Source of the DNA: Janthinobacterium sp. 64
GTDB taxonomy: Bacteria > Pseudomonadota > Gammaproteobacteria > Burkholderiales > Burkholderiaceae_D
Length of the DNA: 64,000 bases
Assembly: GCF_002813325.1 (NCBI RefSeq)
Contig: NZ_PHUG01000001.1
Location: 1,922,001 to 1,986,000, forward strand
Reading direction: 5' to 3'
The notes beneath the pieces were generated by a model that saw only the letters and a list, made by a program, of their open reading frames with translations, searched no databases and was not told where the DNA came from. The translations under genes and the position numbers were made by a program. Positions 10,614 through 19,226 of the stretch are shown piece by piece; positions within the stretch are counted from its first letter, which is position 1; every line of letters starts with the position of its first letter.

Positions 10614-11183
10614 ATGGCAACAGACAAAGAATTATCCGACTTTCTAGAAAATGTCGAGCGGCGCGCTTTCAAGCAGGCCGCCTACGCGGTCCGCAAGGAA
10701 GAATCGGCACTCGACATCGTGCAGGATGCCATGATCAAGCTGGCCGAGAAGTACGGCGACAAGCCGGCCGCCGAACTGCCGATGCTGTTCCAGCGCATCT
10801 TGCAGAACACCATCCTTGATTATTTCCGACGAGAAAAAGTTCGCAACACCTGGGTCAGCCTGTTTTCCGGCATGAAGCCCTCGGGCGACGAGCATGAAGA
10901 TTTTGATATACTTGACACGTATGAATCGGAACAGGGTTCGAGCGCTGCCGAATCGTCGGCCGACCAGGTCGAACGCGCGCAAATGCTTGATTTGATTGAT
11001 GCGGAGGTACAAAAACTGCCGTCACGTCAACGCGAAGCCTTCCTCATGCGTTATTGGCAGGACATGGATGTGGCTGAAACAGCGGAAGCGATGGGTTGCT
11101 CCGAAGGTAGCGTGAAAACACATTGCTCCAGAGCTACCCACACGCTCGCCGAATCGCTGAAAGCCAAGGGAATAAAATTATGA
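10614..11183 (+). CDS. ECF-type RNA polymerase sigma factor
   Basis: The 189-residue product has the two-domain layout of group 4 sigma factors. Region 2 includes AYAVRKEESALDIVQDAMIKLAEKYGD and FQRILQNTILDYFRREK. An acidic linker (DEHEDFDILDTYESEQG) follows. Region 4 is LPSRQREAFLMRYWQDMDVAETAEAMGCSEGSVKTHCSRA with a clear helix-turn-helix. I start at MATDKELSDF (ATG 10614); the longer upstream frame is not protein-like. The TGA overlaps the ATG of the next gene (ATGA), so the downstream DUF3619 protein is translationally coupled and is a candidate anti-sigma factor. Confidence 0.9.
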   Translation: MATDKELSDFLENVERRAFKQAAYAVRKEESALDIVQDAMIKLAEKYGDKPAAELPMLFQRILQNTILDYFRREKVRNTWVSLFSGMKPSGDEHEDFDILDTYESEQGSSAAESSADQVERAQMLDLIDAEVQKLPSRQREAFLMRYWQDMDVAETAEAMGCSEGSVKTHCSRATHTLAESLKAKGIKL

Positions 11184-11584
11184 ACACCGACGATCTCAAT
11201 TTCGCTTACAAAGTGCGCCATGCACTGAACGAAAAACTCGACGACCTGCCCGCATCGGCCACCGATCGCCTGGCAGCGGCACGCAAGCTGGCCCTGTCGC
11301 GCAAGAAGGCGGACGCGCCCGCCGCCGTTGCCGTGCGCAAAGACGTGTTCGCCGGTATCGCCAGCAGCCTGTTTGTCGAGCCGCTGTCGTGGCTGGGCCG
11401 CATGAGCGTGATCATCCCCCTGCTGCTGCTCGTTGGCGGCCTGGTGGGCATCTATCAGTTTGAGCAGGAACAACATATTGCCGAACTGGCAGAAATCGAT
11501 GCCGCCGTGCTGTCGGACGAATTGCCGCTGTCTGCGTACATGGACCATGGCTTCAACGCCTACCTGACGAAACGCGAGCAATAA
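11180..11584 (+). CDS. DUF3619 family membrane protein, candidate anti-sigma factor
   Basis: The 134-residue protein has an N-terminal cytoplasmic domain (NFAYKVRHALNEKLDDLPASATDRLAAARKLAL region) and one transmembrane helix (VIIPLLLLVGGLVGIYQF). A short periplasmic tail ends DHGFNAYLTKREQ. The ATG overlaps the sigma factor stop. One-helix membrane proteins coupled to ECF sigma genes are often anti-sigma factors. That role is inferred from context, since no ZAS or FecR motif is visible. Confidence 0.8.
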   Translation: MNTDDLNFAYKVRHALNEKLDDLPASATDRLAAARKLALSRKKADAPAAVAVRKDVFAGIASSLFVEPLSWLGRMSVIIPLLLLVGGLVGIYQFEQEQHIAELAEIDAAVLSDELPLSAYMDHGFNAYLTKREQ

Positions 11585-12346
11585 ATGGCACGCACGAGCG
11601 TACGCAAAGGCTGGCTGGCTGGCGGCATCGGCCTGGGCGCCTGCGCCCTGGCGGGCGCCGCCTGGGTAGGCGCGCAACAACATCCTGCGCCCGCGACCAC
11701 TGCCATGGCGGCAGCGTCCGTGACGGCGCCGGCCCCGGCCGTCAAGCCTGGCTCGCCCCGCACGGCCGGCAAAGGTGGCACGCCGCCCAAGGCCGGCGAC
11801 AACCCGTCCTGGAACAAGCTGTCGCGCGCGCAGCAGGAAGCCCTGCAGCCGCTGGCGGGCGAATGGAACAAGCTGGAACCGCTGCGCAAGCAGAAATGGC
11901 TCGATATCGCCAACCGCTTTGCCTCCATGTTGCCCGACGAACAAACCCGCGTGCATGAACGCATGCGCGAATGGATCAAGCTGACGCCGGAACAGCGCCG
12001 CCTGGTGCGCGAAAACTATACGCGCACGAAGAAGATTGATCCTGGTCAAAAAACCGCACAGTGGGAGCAATACCAGCAATTACCGGAAGATCAAAAGAAA
12101 AAGCTGGCGACGGAACTGGTGCCGAAAAAACCGCTGGGCAAGGTGCCGGCGATCAATTCGAATACCAGCAAACCGCCCGTGATCGTGCCACCCGCCATGC
12201 CGGCAGCGCCTGCCGTCGCCGCGCCCGTCTTGCCGCCAGCTCCCGCAGCGGCCGCCGTGCCAGCCAGCGATCCTGCTGCAGCCCCCGCCACCGTGCCCGT
12301 CACGCCACCTGCCACGCCTGCCCCACTGCCGAACTATGCCAAATAG
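11585..12346 (+). CDS. DUF3106 domain-containing exported protein
   Basis: The start codon follows the DUF3619 stop directly. The 253-residue protein has an N-terminal hydrophobic signal/anchor (GWLAGGIGLGACALAGAAWVGA) and an Ala/Pro-rich spacer. The central DUF3106 region repeats a helical unit containing W..L, QQEAL, PLAGEWNKLEPLRKQKWLDIA and RMREWIKLTPEQRR. It ends in a long Pro/Ala tail of low complexity (about residues 190-250) that could span the envelope. The family is known only as conserved in Burkholderiales sigma operons. Confidence 0.82.
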   Translation: MARTSVRKGWLAGGIGLGACALAGAAWVGAQQHPAPATTAMAAASVTAPAPAVKPGSPRTAGKGGTPPKAGDNPSWNKLSRAQQEALQPLAGEWNKLEPLRKQKWLDIANRFASMLPDEQTRVHERMREWIKLTPEQRRLVRENYTRTKKIDPGQKTAQWEQYQQLPEDQKKKLATELVPKKPLGKVPAINSNTSKPPVIVPPAMPAAPAVAAPVLPPAPAAAAVPASDPAAAPATVPVTPPATPAPLPNYAK

Positions 12347-12881
12347 CACCAATAGCACGCCTGCCGCCAGCATCACTTCCCATCCCACGATCAAGCGCCG
12401 CCTGATTTCCATGGTGTACGAATCACTGTTGGCCCTGGCCGTGCTGTTCTTGCCTTTCCTGCTGTTTGAACTGGCCGTGCAAGGCGCGCATACGCCGTTG
12501 ACGGAACACATGCGCCAGTGCCTGGCCTTCCTCATCATGGGTGCATATTTCATCCATCAATGGAGCCGCGAAGGGCAAACCCTGGCCATGAAGACGTGGC
12601 GCTTGCAACTGGTGCTGGCAGGCCACGCCCACGTGCCGCTGCGCGTGGCCGCCTACCGCTACATCCTGTCATGGATGTGGCTGCTGCCGGCGCTGCTGGT
12701 GTCGTATGCATTCGATTTGCAGCACTGGACTGCCCTGGGCGCCATCGGCGTCGGCATCCTGGCCTGGTCGGCCACGGCCCTGTTCACGGGCAATGGACAA
12801 TTCCTGCACGACAAGCTGGCGGGTACGCAGATCGTGCAATTGCCAGCCCCCGCGAAAAAGTCGAAAAAAGTCGCCGCCTGA
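12336..12881 (+). CDS. RDD family membrane protein
   Basis: The 181-residue product overlaps the end of the DUF3106 gene by 11 bp. It has the RDD layout: a basic start (IKRRLISMVYESLLALAVLFLPFLLF), then further hydrophobic helices including AFLIMGAYFIHQW. The conserved loop QTLAMKTWRLQLV and a C-terminal QFLHDKLAGTQIV segment with the aspartate of the family follow. RDD proteins are small transporters or membrane-remodelling proteins of mostly unknown substrate. It is the last gene of the sigma operon. Confidence 0.88.
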   Translation: MPNSTNSTPAASITSHPTIKRRLISMVYESLLALAVLFLPFLLFELAVQGAHTPLTEHMRQCLAFLIMGAYFIHQWSREGQTLAMKTWRLQLVLAGHAHVPLRVAAYRYILSWMWLLPALLVSYAFDLQHWTALGAIGVGILAWSATALFTGNGQFLHDKLAGTQIVQLPAPAKKSKKVAA

Positions 12882-12944
12882 GTTTTTACGCGGCTTGACC
12901 TGGGTCATTGAAGCGCCACGGGGGCTCTGCGATCATGGCATGCC

Positions 12945-13373
12945 ATGAATAATACCGCCCCCCTCCCCCACACACGCTTCGCGCCCTACCGCGAGGAAGT
13001 CTGCAGCGAAGACGACGTCAAGCACCTCGTCCACACCTTTTATGCGGCCGCGCGCGATGACGCCATGCTGGGCCCCATCTTTGCCGCCGAGGTCAAGGAT
13101 TGGGATGCCCATCTGGCAACTCTGGTCGATTTCTGGTCAGGCTTGCTGCGCGGCACCATGCGCTACCACGGCAAGCCGCTGGCCCAGCACGCGAACATGG
13201 AAAACCTGACGCCGTGCATGTTCCGCCGCTGGCTGACCCTGTTTTTTGCGACGACCGAGAGCATGGGCAACCCGGCCCTGCAAGAGAAAGCCGATACCAT
13301 CGCCTTGAATATCGCCGAACGGCTCTGGAAAAGCTTTGCGGAAAGCCACGCCATCGTGGCGCCGCAGCTTTAG
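12945..13373 (+). CDS. Group III truncated hemoglobin
   Basis: The 142-residue 2-on-2 globin has the group III pattern: VKHLVHTFYAAARDDAMLGPIF in helix B/C, and DWDAHLATLVDFWSGLLRG in helix E with the usual Trp. The proximal His lies in KPLAQHANMENLTP. It probably binds O2 or NO at a heme; group III globins are often linked to NO or redox stress. The gene stands alone and converges on the pseudouridine synthase gene, their stop codons overlapping by 4 bp. Confidence 0.9.
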   Translation: MNNTAPLPHTRFAPYREEVCSEDDVKHLVHTFYAAARDDAMLGPIFAAEVKDWDAHLATLVDFWSGLLRGTMRYHGKPLAQHANMENLTPCMFRRWLTLFFATTESMGNPALQEKADTIALNIAERLWKSFAESHAIVAPQL

Positions 13374-14128
13374 AATCGCTCGTAGCCTTGCAGATAGCGC
13401 CATTGCCCCACGGGCATGGCGCCCATCGAAATACGGCCGATGCGCAAGCGCTTCATGGCGACGACGTCCAGCCCCACCATCTTGCACATATGGGCGATCT
13501 GACCCGGCTGCACGTTTTTCAGGGCGAAGCGCAAGCGCGTTTCATTTTGCCAGCTGACCTTGATCGGCGGCAAAGGCTTGCCATTGAAGGGCAAGCCGTG
13601 ATTCAGCAGCGCCAGGCCGTTCTCCATGATGTCGCCCGACACTTCCACGATGAATTCCTGCTCCACCGTTTTCGCTTCGTCGACCAGCTTGCGGGCGACG
13701 CGGAAATCCTGCGTAAACACCAGCAAGCCGGATGCCATGGTTTCCAGTGGATTGGTGATCGTCAGTCCAATCAGATGGCGCTTGAGGAAGCGCGTGACGG
13801 AACTGGGCGCCACATTTTCCGGAGTGAAAATCTCTTCGGGACGCAAACAGCTCAATGCCGGCTTGCCTTCGCTGCCCACGCCGCCGTTGATCCCGGCCGG
13901 CTTGTGCAGCAAGATCGTCACGGGCGGCATTTCGTCGAGGGTGGCGTTCGGCAGCAGCACCACCGCCTGATTGTCGGCCACGCGCGCGCCCGACTCTTCC
14001 ACCAGCACGCCATCGACCGTAACCCAGCCGCCCTCGATATACAGCTCGGCCTCGCGGCGCGAACAGGGTACGTCTTCAGACAGGCGCTTGGCCAGGCGGA
14101 CGGTGGGCATTTCGTGTGGTGTGGTCAT
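13370..14128 (-). CDS. RluB/RsuA-type pseudouridine synthase homologue with altered catalytic motif
   Basis: The 252-residue protein has an N-terminal S4 RNA-binding domain (about residues 10-50, RLSEDVPCSRREAELYIEGGWVTVDG). A pseudouridine synthase domain with the LLHKPAGINGGVG segment follows. In this family the active site normally reads R-L-D-x-x-T-x-G-L-L with a catalytic Asp. Here residues 126-136 read NPLETMASGLL, so the aligned residue is Glu129 and the neighbouring Thr is Ala. Activity may be altered or lost while RNA binding persists. I start at MTTPHEMPTV rather than four codons upstream. Confidence 0.82.
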   Translation of the reverse strand: MTTPHEMPTVRLAKRLSEDVPCSRREAELYIEGGWVTVDGVLVEESGARVADNQAVVLLPNATLDEMPPVTILLHKPAGINGGVGSEGKPALSCLRPEEIFTPENVAPSSVTRFLKRHLIGLTITNPLETMASGLLVFTQDFRVARKLVDEAKTVEQEFIVEVSGDIMENGLALLNHGLPFNGKPLPPIKVSWQNETRLRFALKNVQPGQIAHMCKMVGLDVVAMKRLRIGRISMGAMPVGQWRYLQGYERF

Positions 14129-14224
14129 GGGGAGGCGCAAAAAGCAAGAGGAGGAGAAAGCCGGTATTGTAACCGACCCGCTCCTCCCCTTTTGTTGACG
14201 TTGTTGCTGATTGCCTGGTGATTG

Positions 14225-14253
14225 TCGGATTACGCGCTTGCGCGCTAATCCGA
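14225..14253. repeat. Palindromic REP-like element, unit 1
   Basis: The sequence TCGGATTACGCG, loop CTTG, CGCGCTAATCCGA forms a nearly perfect hairpin. Elements of this TCGGATTAxGCG...TAATCCGA type are dispersed intergenic repeats in many proteobacteria. It lies in the gap between the pseudouridine synthase and methyltransferase genes. Confidence 0.75.
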
Positions 14254-14290
14254 CCTACGCGGCCTGCGCGGCGGTCGCGAATATGGTAGG

Positions 14291-14316
14291 TTGGATTAAC
14301 GGAACGCGTAATCCAA
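14291..14316. repeat. Palindromic REP-like element, unit 2
   Basis: The sequence TTGGATTAACGG.ACGCGTAATCCAA forms a second imperfect hairpin, 37 bp after unit 1. It carries the compensating change TCGGATTA to TTGGATTA on one arm and TAATCCGA to TAATCCAA on the other. The pair sits just past the methyltransferase stop, where it could act as a 3' boundary or transcript stabiliser. Confidence 0.7.
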
Positions 14317-14320
14317 CAAG

Positions 14321-15238
14321 TCAGGCCGTCGCCTTGGCCAATTCCTCGGCAAAGAAGCGGTGCCCCATCTCTTCCAGGCCCAAGGTCTGCAGTACTTCCT
14401 GCAGGCGCTCCGTCGGACGCTGGCGCGGCAAGTTTTTATAACTGGCGATGATCAGTTCATTCTTCATCGAATGCTCCCAGCCCACCAGTTCCGTCACGCT
14501 GACCTGGTAGCCATGCGCTTCCAGCTGCAGACAGCGCAGCACGTTGGTGATCTGGCTGCCGAACTCGCGCGTGTGCAGCGGGTGGCGCCACAGTTCCGTC
14601 AAGACGTTCTTGCCCAGGCTCTTGCCCTTGTTCTTCTTCAGCACGGACGCCACTTCCGCCTGGCAACACGGCACCAGCACCATAAATTTCGCCTTCTTTT
14701 TCAAGGCAAAGTGGATCGCGTCATCGGTGGCCGTGTTGCACGCATGCAAGGCCGTGACGATGTCGATCTGCTGCGGCAGCAAGTTCGACTCCGTCGATTC
14801 GGCCACGGACAGCGGTAAAAACGACATGCCGGGGAATTTGAATTTCTTCGCCAGCTCTTGCGAGCGCTGCACCAGCTCTTCGCGCGTCTCGATGCCGTAG
14901 ATGTGCGAACCGTCGTTGCCGTTCTTGAAGAACAGGTCGTACAGGATGAAGCCGAGATACGACTTGCCTGCGCCATGGTCGACCAGCGACACGCCGGGGT
15001 GGTCGAGCTGCACTTCGCGCAGCAGCGGTTCGATGAACTGCGTCAGGTGGTACACCTGCTTGAGCTTGCGGCGGCTGTCCTGGTTCATCTTGCCGTCGCG
15101 CGTCAGGATGTGCAATTCCTGCAGCAAGGCGACCGACTGGCCATCCTTGATCTCGGGCATGTTGCTGGCGGCCGTGATGACGTCTTTCGGCGCAGCGACT
15201 GCGGTGGCGGCGGCTGCCGCGCCCTTAGCGCGCTTCAT
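14321..15238 (-). CDS. Class I SAM-dependent methyltransferase (Methyltransf_32-like)
   Basis: The 305-residue protein has an Ala-rich N-terminus, a helical segment (KLKQVYHLTQFIEPLLREV), and motif I of the Rossmann fold as VSLVDHGAGKSYLGFILYDLF. IYGIETREELV is the acidic loop that would bind the SAM ribose, and VTALHACNTATDDAI is the family's hallmark HAC.TATD motif. VPCCQAEV follows. The substrate is unknown; relatives act on RNA or protein. The start at MKRAKG (15238) overlaps the iscX stop by 14 bp, so the gene is attached to the 3' end of the isc operon. The longer upstream frame would run through iscX and is rejected. Confidence 0.85.
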   Translation of the reverse strand: MKRAKGAAAAATAVAAPKDVITAASNMPEIKDGQSVALLQELHILTRDGKMNQDSRRKLKQVYHLTQFIEPLLREVQLDHPGVSLVDHGAGKSYLGFILYDLFFKNGNDGSHIYGIETREELVQRSQELAKKFKFPGMSFLPLSVAESTESNLLPQQIDIVTALHACNTATDDAIHFALKKKAKFMVLVPCCQAEVASVLKKNKGKSLGKNVLTELWRHPLHTREFGSQITNVLRCLQLEAHGYQVSVTELVGWEHSMKNELIIASYKNLPRQRPTERLQEVLQTLGLEEMGHRFFAEELAKATA

Positions 15239-15419
15239 CGATCCACGCCATCTGTATCGCTTCGAGCACTTTTTCGCCGCCGCGCGAGTGGTCATCGTCG
15301 AAGCCGTCCAGTTCCACCACCCAGTTATGCAGGTCGGTGAAACGCACGGTCAGCGGGTCGATGTCAGGATGCGTGTCGAACAACGCTTCGGCGATCGCGG
15401 TGATGTCGGACCATTTCAT
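15225..15419 (-). CDS. iscX: Fe-S cluster assembly protein IscX
   Basis: The 64-residue acidic protein starts MKWSDITAIAEALFDTHPDIDP and has the conserved VRFTDLHNWVVELDGF. It ends with ILEAIQ-like (VLEAIQMAWIDEAR), matching the usual ~66 residues. IscX binds IscS and iron and adjusts the rate of cluster assembly. It follows fdx by one base and overlaps the methyltransferase gene. Confidence 0.95.
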   Translation of the reverse strand: MKWSDITAIAEALFDTHPDIDPLTVRFTDLHNWVVELDGFDDDHSRGGEKVLEAIQMAWIDEAR

Positions 15420-15420
15420 G

Positions 15421-15762
15421 TTAGTGACTGCCTTCGCTGACCTGGTTGATCGTGTATTTCGGGATTTCGACGACGAGGTCGGCGTCGGCCACGATGGACT
15501 GGCACGACAGGCGCGACACGGCTTCCAGGCCCCAGGCCTTGTCCAGCATGTCTTCTTCCAGTTCCGTCGCTTCGTTCAAGGACTCGATGCCTTCACGCAC
15601 CAGCACGTGGCACGTGGTGCAGGCGCACGATTTTTCGCAGGCGTGCTCGATGTCGATGTCGTTTTCCAGCAGGATGTCACAGATGGACTTGCCGGCAGGG
15701 GCTTCGATGACGGCGCCGTCCGGGCAAAGCTTGGCGTGCGGCAGGATAACGATTTGTGGCAT
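15421..15762 (-). CDS. fdx: ISC-system [2Fe-2S] ferredoxin
   Basis: The 113-residue adrenodoxin-type ferredoxin holds its cluster ligands in CEKSCACTTCH (C-x5-C-x2-C) and a fourth Cys in SRLSCQSIV. It donates electrons to IscS/IscU during cluster assembly. The position hscB-hscA-fdx-iscX is the standard ISC order. About 70 bp separate it from the hscA stop. Confidence 0.96.
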   Translation of the reverse strand: MPQIVILPHAKLCPDGAVIEAPAGKSICDILLENDIDIEHACEKSCACTTCHVLVREGIESLNEATELEEDMLDKAWGLEAVSRLSCQSIVADADLVVEIPKYTINQVSEGSH

Positions 15763-15833
15763 GGTTTCTTCTTTCAGTCTGTCATTCGGAGCGCGGCCGC
15801 CGCAGTCTATGCTCGCGGCGGCGCGCTGTTCAA

Positions 15834-17720
15834 TTAGTCTTGTACGACCTGGTCCAGCGATTTGCCCGTGAGAGCCGTGCGCACACTGCGGTCCATGCGG
15901 CGCGAGGCGAAATCCTCGGTGCCGTCGGCCAGCGCCTCGATCGCCAGTTTTAATGCCTGGTGGTCGATGGCGCCGCTTTGCGATTGGGCTATGGCGTCGC
16001 GCACGCGCTGCATCAAGGCGTCGACGGTGGCGCGCTCGGCGTCATCGAGCAAGCCGCCGTCTTCATCCAGCGCCGACTGCGTGGCCAGCAGGATGCGTTC
16101 CGCTTCCACCTGCTCTTCGCGCAGCGCGCGCGCCACCATGTCGATGTCGGCCGACGTGTACGAATCTTGCAGCATGCGGGCGATGTCGTCGTCACCCAGG
16201 CCATACGCGGGCTTGACGCTGATCGACGCTTCCACGCCCGAGCGCAGTTCGCGCGCCGAGACGGACAGCAAGCCATCCGCATCGACCTGATACGTGATGC
16301 GGATGCGCGCAGCACCCGCCACCATCGGCGGAATGCCGCGCAGCTCAAAGCGCGCCAGCGAGCGGCAATCGCTCACCAGTTCGCGCTCGCCCTGCAGCAC
16401 GTGCACGGCCAGCGCCGTCTGGCCATCTTTAAACGTCGTGAATTCCTGCGCACGCGCGCACGGGATCGTCGAATTGCGCGGGATGATCTTTTCCACCAGG
16501 CCGCCCATGGTTTCGATACCGAGCGACAGCGGAATGACGTCCAGCAGCAGCCAGTCGTCGCCGGCGGCGCGGTTGCCGGCCAGCAAGTTCGCCTGGATGG
16601 CGGCGCCCAGCGCCACCACTTTATCCGGGTCGATATTCGCGTGCGGCGTCGTGTGGAAGAATTCGCTCACGGCGCGCTGCACGTGAGGCATGCGCGTGGC
16701 GCCACCCACCATCACCACGCCGTCGACGTCGTCAGCATCCACGTTCGCGTCGCGCAAGGCTTTCTTGATGGCGTTCATGGTCTTGGCCACCAGGTGCTGC
16801 GTCATGGCGGCAAAGTCGGCTGCCGTGATGCGCAGGTGGATTTCTTCGTCCGAGTTCAGCTTGGCGTCGATCATCGTTTCCGACTTGGTCGACAGCGTTT
16901 CCTTGATTTCGCGCGCCTTCACCATCAGGATGGCCGTGTCTTCATCGGACAGCGGCGCCAGCTTGGCATGTTCGCTGATCCAGCAGAACAGGCGGCGGTC
17001 GAAATCGTCGCCGCCCAGGGCCGAATCGCCGCCCGTGGACAAGACTTCAAAGACGCCCTTGCTCAGCTTCAGGATCGAGATGTCGAAGGTGCCGCCGCCC
17101 AGGTCATACACGGCGTACACGCCTTCGGAGGCGTTGTCGAGGCCATACGCGATGGCGGCGGCCGTCGGCTCGCTCAAGAGGCGCAAGACATTGATGCCGG
17201 CCAGCTGCGCCGCATCTTTCGTTGCCTGGCGCTGCGCGTCGTCAAAATAGGCCGGCACGGTGATGACGGCGCCGACCAGGTCGTCGCCCAAGGAATCCTC
17301 CGCGCGCTGGCGCAGGGTGGCGAGGATTTGCGCCGACACTTCGACCGGGCTTTTCACGCCGGCCACGGTTTTCAGCTGCACCATGCCAGGCGTATCCTGG
17401 AAGTCGTAGGGCAGGTTTTCCGCGTAAGCGATGTCGGCCAGGCCGCGGCCCATGAAGCGTTTCACGGAAACGATGGTGTTCTTCGGGTCGGTGGTTTGCG
17501 CGGACAGGGCCTTGTAGCCGATGTTCGCGTGGCCGTTCGGCAGGTAGCGCACGACGGAAGGCAGCAGGGAGCGCCCGTCTTCGTCGTTGAGCACCTCGGG
17601 AATGCTGTTGCGGACGGTGGCGACCAGGGAATTGGTGGTACCCAGATCGATGCCGACGGCCAGGCGGTGCTGGTGCGGCGCGGTCGACATGCCTGGTTCG
17701 GAAATTTGCAGAAGTGCCAT
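15834..17720 (-). CDS. hscA: Fe-S protein assembly chaperone HscA (Hsp70)
   Basis: The 628-residue Hsp70 has the nucleotide-binding domain signatures [15 protein letters not shown] (residues ~22-36), [13 protein letters not shown] and [14 protein letters not shown]. The substrate-binding domain ([24 protein letters not shown]) follows. HscA transfers clusters from IscU by recognising its LPPVK motif, which is present in the IscU of this operon. Length and order match other ISC systems. Confidence 0.97.
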   Translation of the reverse strand: MALLQISEPGMSTAPHQHRLAVGIDLGTTNSLVATVRNSIPEVLNDEDGRSLLPSVVRYLPNGHANIGYKALSAQTTDPKNTIVSVKRFMGRGLADIAYAENLPYDFQDTPGMVQLKTVAGVKSPVEVSAQILATLRQRAEDSLGDDLVGAVITVPAYFDDAQRQATKDAAQLAGINVLRLLSEPTAAAIAYGLDNASEGVYAVYDLGGGTFDISILKLSKGVFEVLSTGGDSALGGDDFDRRLFCWISEHAKLAPLSDEDTAILMVKAREIKETLSTKSETMIDAKLNSDEEIHLRITAADFAAMTQHLVAKTMNAIKKALRDANVDADDVDGVVMVGGATRMPHVQRAVSEFFHTTPHANIDPDKVVALGAAIQANLLAGNRAAGDDWLLLDVIPLSLGIETMGGLVEKIIPRNSTIPCARAQEFTTFKDGQTALAVHVLQGERELVSDCRSLARFELRGIPPMVAGAARIRITYQVDADGLLSVSARELRSGVEASISVKPAYGLGDDDIARMLQDSYTSADIDMVARALREEQVEAERILLATQSALDEDGGLLDDAERATVDALMQRVRDAIAQSQSGAIDHQALKLAIEALADGTEDFASRRMDRSVRTALTGKSLDQVVQD

Positions 17721-17828
17721 TGTATTCGTGCCTCGATTAATTTTGTGCGTGGTGCTGCTGATGCCTGTCGCGCATTATAAGACGCGCGCCAGACTGGCGC
17801 TTGGCACGCCGGTCAAGCTATCCGGAGA

Positions 17829-18344
17829 TCAGGCTTCGATCGCCTCATAGGCAAAACGGACTTCCTCGCCGAATTTGTCGAGGAACATCAGGGCGCGCAC
17901 GCTTTGCGCTGCATTCACATAGTCGGCGGCGTCGAGCTGGGCCGCCACCTGGGCCAGCAAGGCCTTGCGTTCGCCGCGCAGCTGGCGGTCCAGGGCGTCG
18001 AGCGCGTCGGCATCCTTGCCCGCACGCGCGTCGCCCAGCTCTTCGCGCCATTCCATCTGCTGCATCAGGAAGCTGACCGGCATGGCCGTGTTCGACTCCG
18101 TCTGCAGGTCGACGCCATGGAGTTCGCACAGGTATTGCGCGCGCTTTTGCGGGCTTTTCAGGGTTTGGTAGGCTTCATTGGCGCGCGTGGCCCATTGCAT
18201 CGCCACGCGCTTTTCAGCGCTGCTGGCGTTGATGAAGCGGTCCGGGTGGACCTTGCCCTGCACGTCGCGGTAGGCCGCATCGAGCGCGCTCATGTCGAGC
18301 CCGAACTGCGCCGGCAACTGGAATAATTCGAAGTGATTTTGCAT
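17829..18344 (-). CDS. hscB: Fe-S protein assembly co-chaperone HscB (J-domain)
   Basis: The 171-residue protein has an N-terminal J-domain with the HPD motif in GKVHPDRFINASSAEKRVAMQWATRANEAYQTL. The C-terminal three-helix domain binds IscU (QMEWREEL.DA region). It stimulates HscA ATPase. It lies between iscA and hscA with 66 and 108 bp gaps, in the usual operon order. Confidence 0.96.
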   Translation of the reverse strand: MQNHFELFQLPAQFGLDMSALDAAYRDVQGKVHPDRFINASSAEKRVAMQWATRANEAYQTLKSPQKRAQYLCELHGVDLQTESNTAMPVSFLMQQMEWREELGDARAGKDADALDALDRQLRGERKALLAQVAAQLDAADYVNAAQSVRALMFLDKFGEEVRFAYEAIEA

Positions 18345-18410
18345 AATGGTCAGTGGTCGCTGTACCGCAATCGATGGGTACAGCGCACCGACCGGGGTCT
18401 TGCCAGCTGT

Positions 18411-18731
18411 TTAAATCCTGAAGGACTCGCCGCAGCCGCAGGCGTCTTTTTCGTTCGGATTGTGGAACTTGAAGCCTTCGTTCAAGCCTTCGCGCGCGAA
18501 ATCGAGTTCCGTGCCGTCGATGTAAGGCAAGCTTTTCGGATCGACGAAGACTTTCACGCCGTGCGATTCAAAGACGCTGTCTTCGGCCGCCGCTTCATCG
18601 ACATATTCCAGCTTGTAGGCCAGGCCCGAGCAGCCCGTGGTACGCACGCCAAAGCGCAAACCCATGCCCTTGCCGCGCCGTTCGATATAACGGTTGATGT
18701 GTTTCGCCGCTTTTTCGGTCAGTGTGATCAT
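18411..18731 (-). CDS. iscA: A-type iron-sulfur carrier IscA
   Basis: The 106-residue protein starts [20 protein letters not shown]. It has the three conserved cysteines, Cys34 in [13 protein letters not shown] and the C-terminal CGC (Cys98 and Cys100) in DACGCGESF. It carries iron or [4Fe-4S] clusters to targets. The ATG at 18731 is preferred over the longer frame because the family begins at MITLT. It follows iscU by 51 bp. Confidence 0.96.
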   Translation of the reverse strand: MITLTEKAAKHINRYIERRGKGMGLRFGVRTTGCSGLAYKLEYVDEAAAEDSVFESHGVKVFVDPKSLPYIDGTELDFAREGLNEGFKFHNPNEKDACGCGESFRI

Positions 18732-18782
18732 GTATTTCTCCGCAACGGCCCCGGCCTTGCGGCTGGGGCGGGCTGCCAACGT

Positions 18783-19172
18783 TTAAGCTGCTACTGGATG
18801 GCGGGTCTGGTAATCCAGCACTGCCGCCTTGATGGCGTCTTCCGCCAGGATGGAGCAGTGGATCTTCACTGGCGGCAGGGCCAGTTCTTCGGCGATCTGC
18901 GTATTCTTGATGGCCAGTGCCTGGTCCAGGGTCTTGCCCTTGACCCATTCGGTCACCAGCGAGCTCGACGCGATGGCCGAACCGCAGCCGTAGGTCTTGA
19001 ATTTCGCATCTTCGATCAGGCCATCGGCGCCGACCTTGATCTGCAGTTTCATCACGTCGCCGCAGGCAGGCGCGCCGACCATGCCGGTGCCGATGGTTTC
19101 ATCACCCTTGTCGAAAGCGCCCACGTTGCGCGGGTTTTCGTAGTGATCGAGTACTTTGTCCGAGTAAGCCAT
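18783..19172 (-). CDS. iscU: Fe-S cluster assembly scaffold IscU
   Basis: The 129-residue scaffold keeps the three cluster-ligand cysteines: Cys37 (APACGDV), Cys63 (TYGCGSAIASSS) and Cys106 (KIHCS). The HscA recognition motif LPPVK is at residues 99-103, and Asp39 next to the first Cys is also present. It receives sulfur from IscS. Second gene downstream of iscR, 54 bp after iscS. Confidence 0.98.
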   Translation of the reverse strand: MAYSDKVLDHYENPRNVGAFDKGDETIGTGMVGAPACGDVMKLQIKVGADGLIEDAKFKTYGCGSAIASSSLVTEWVKGKTLDQALAIKNTQIAEELALPPVKIHCSILAEDAIKAAVLDYQTRHPVAA

Positions 19173-19226
19173 TTTGATGCTCCTTTAATATTCTTGCCGG
19201 CCCCGTTCAAGGGGCCACGGTGTTGG

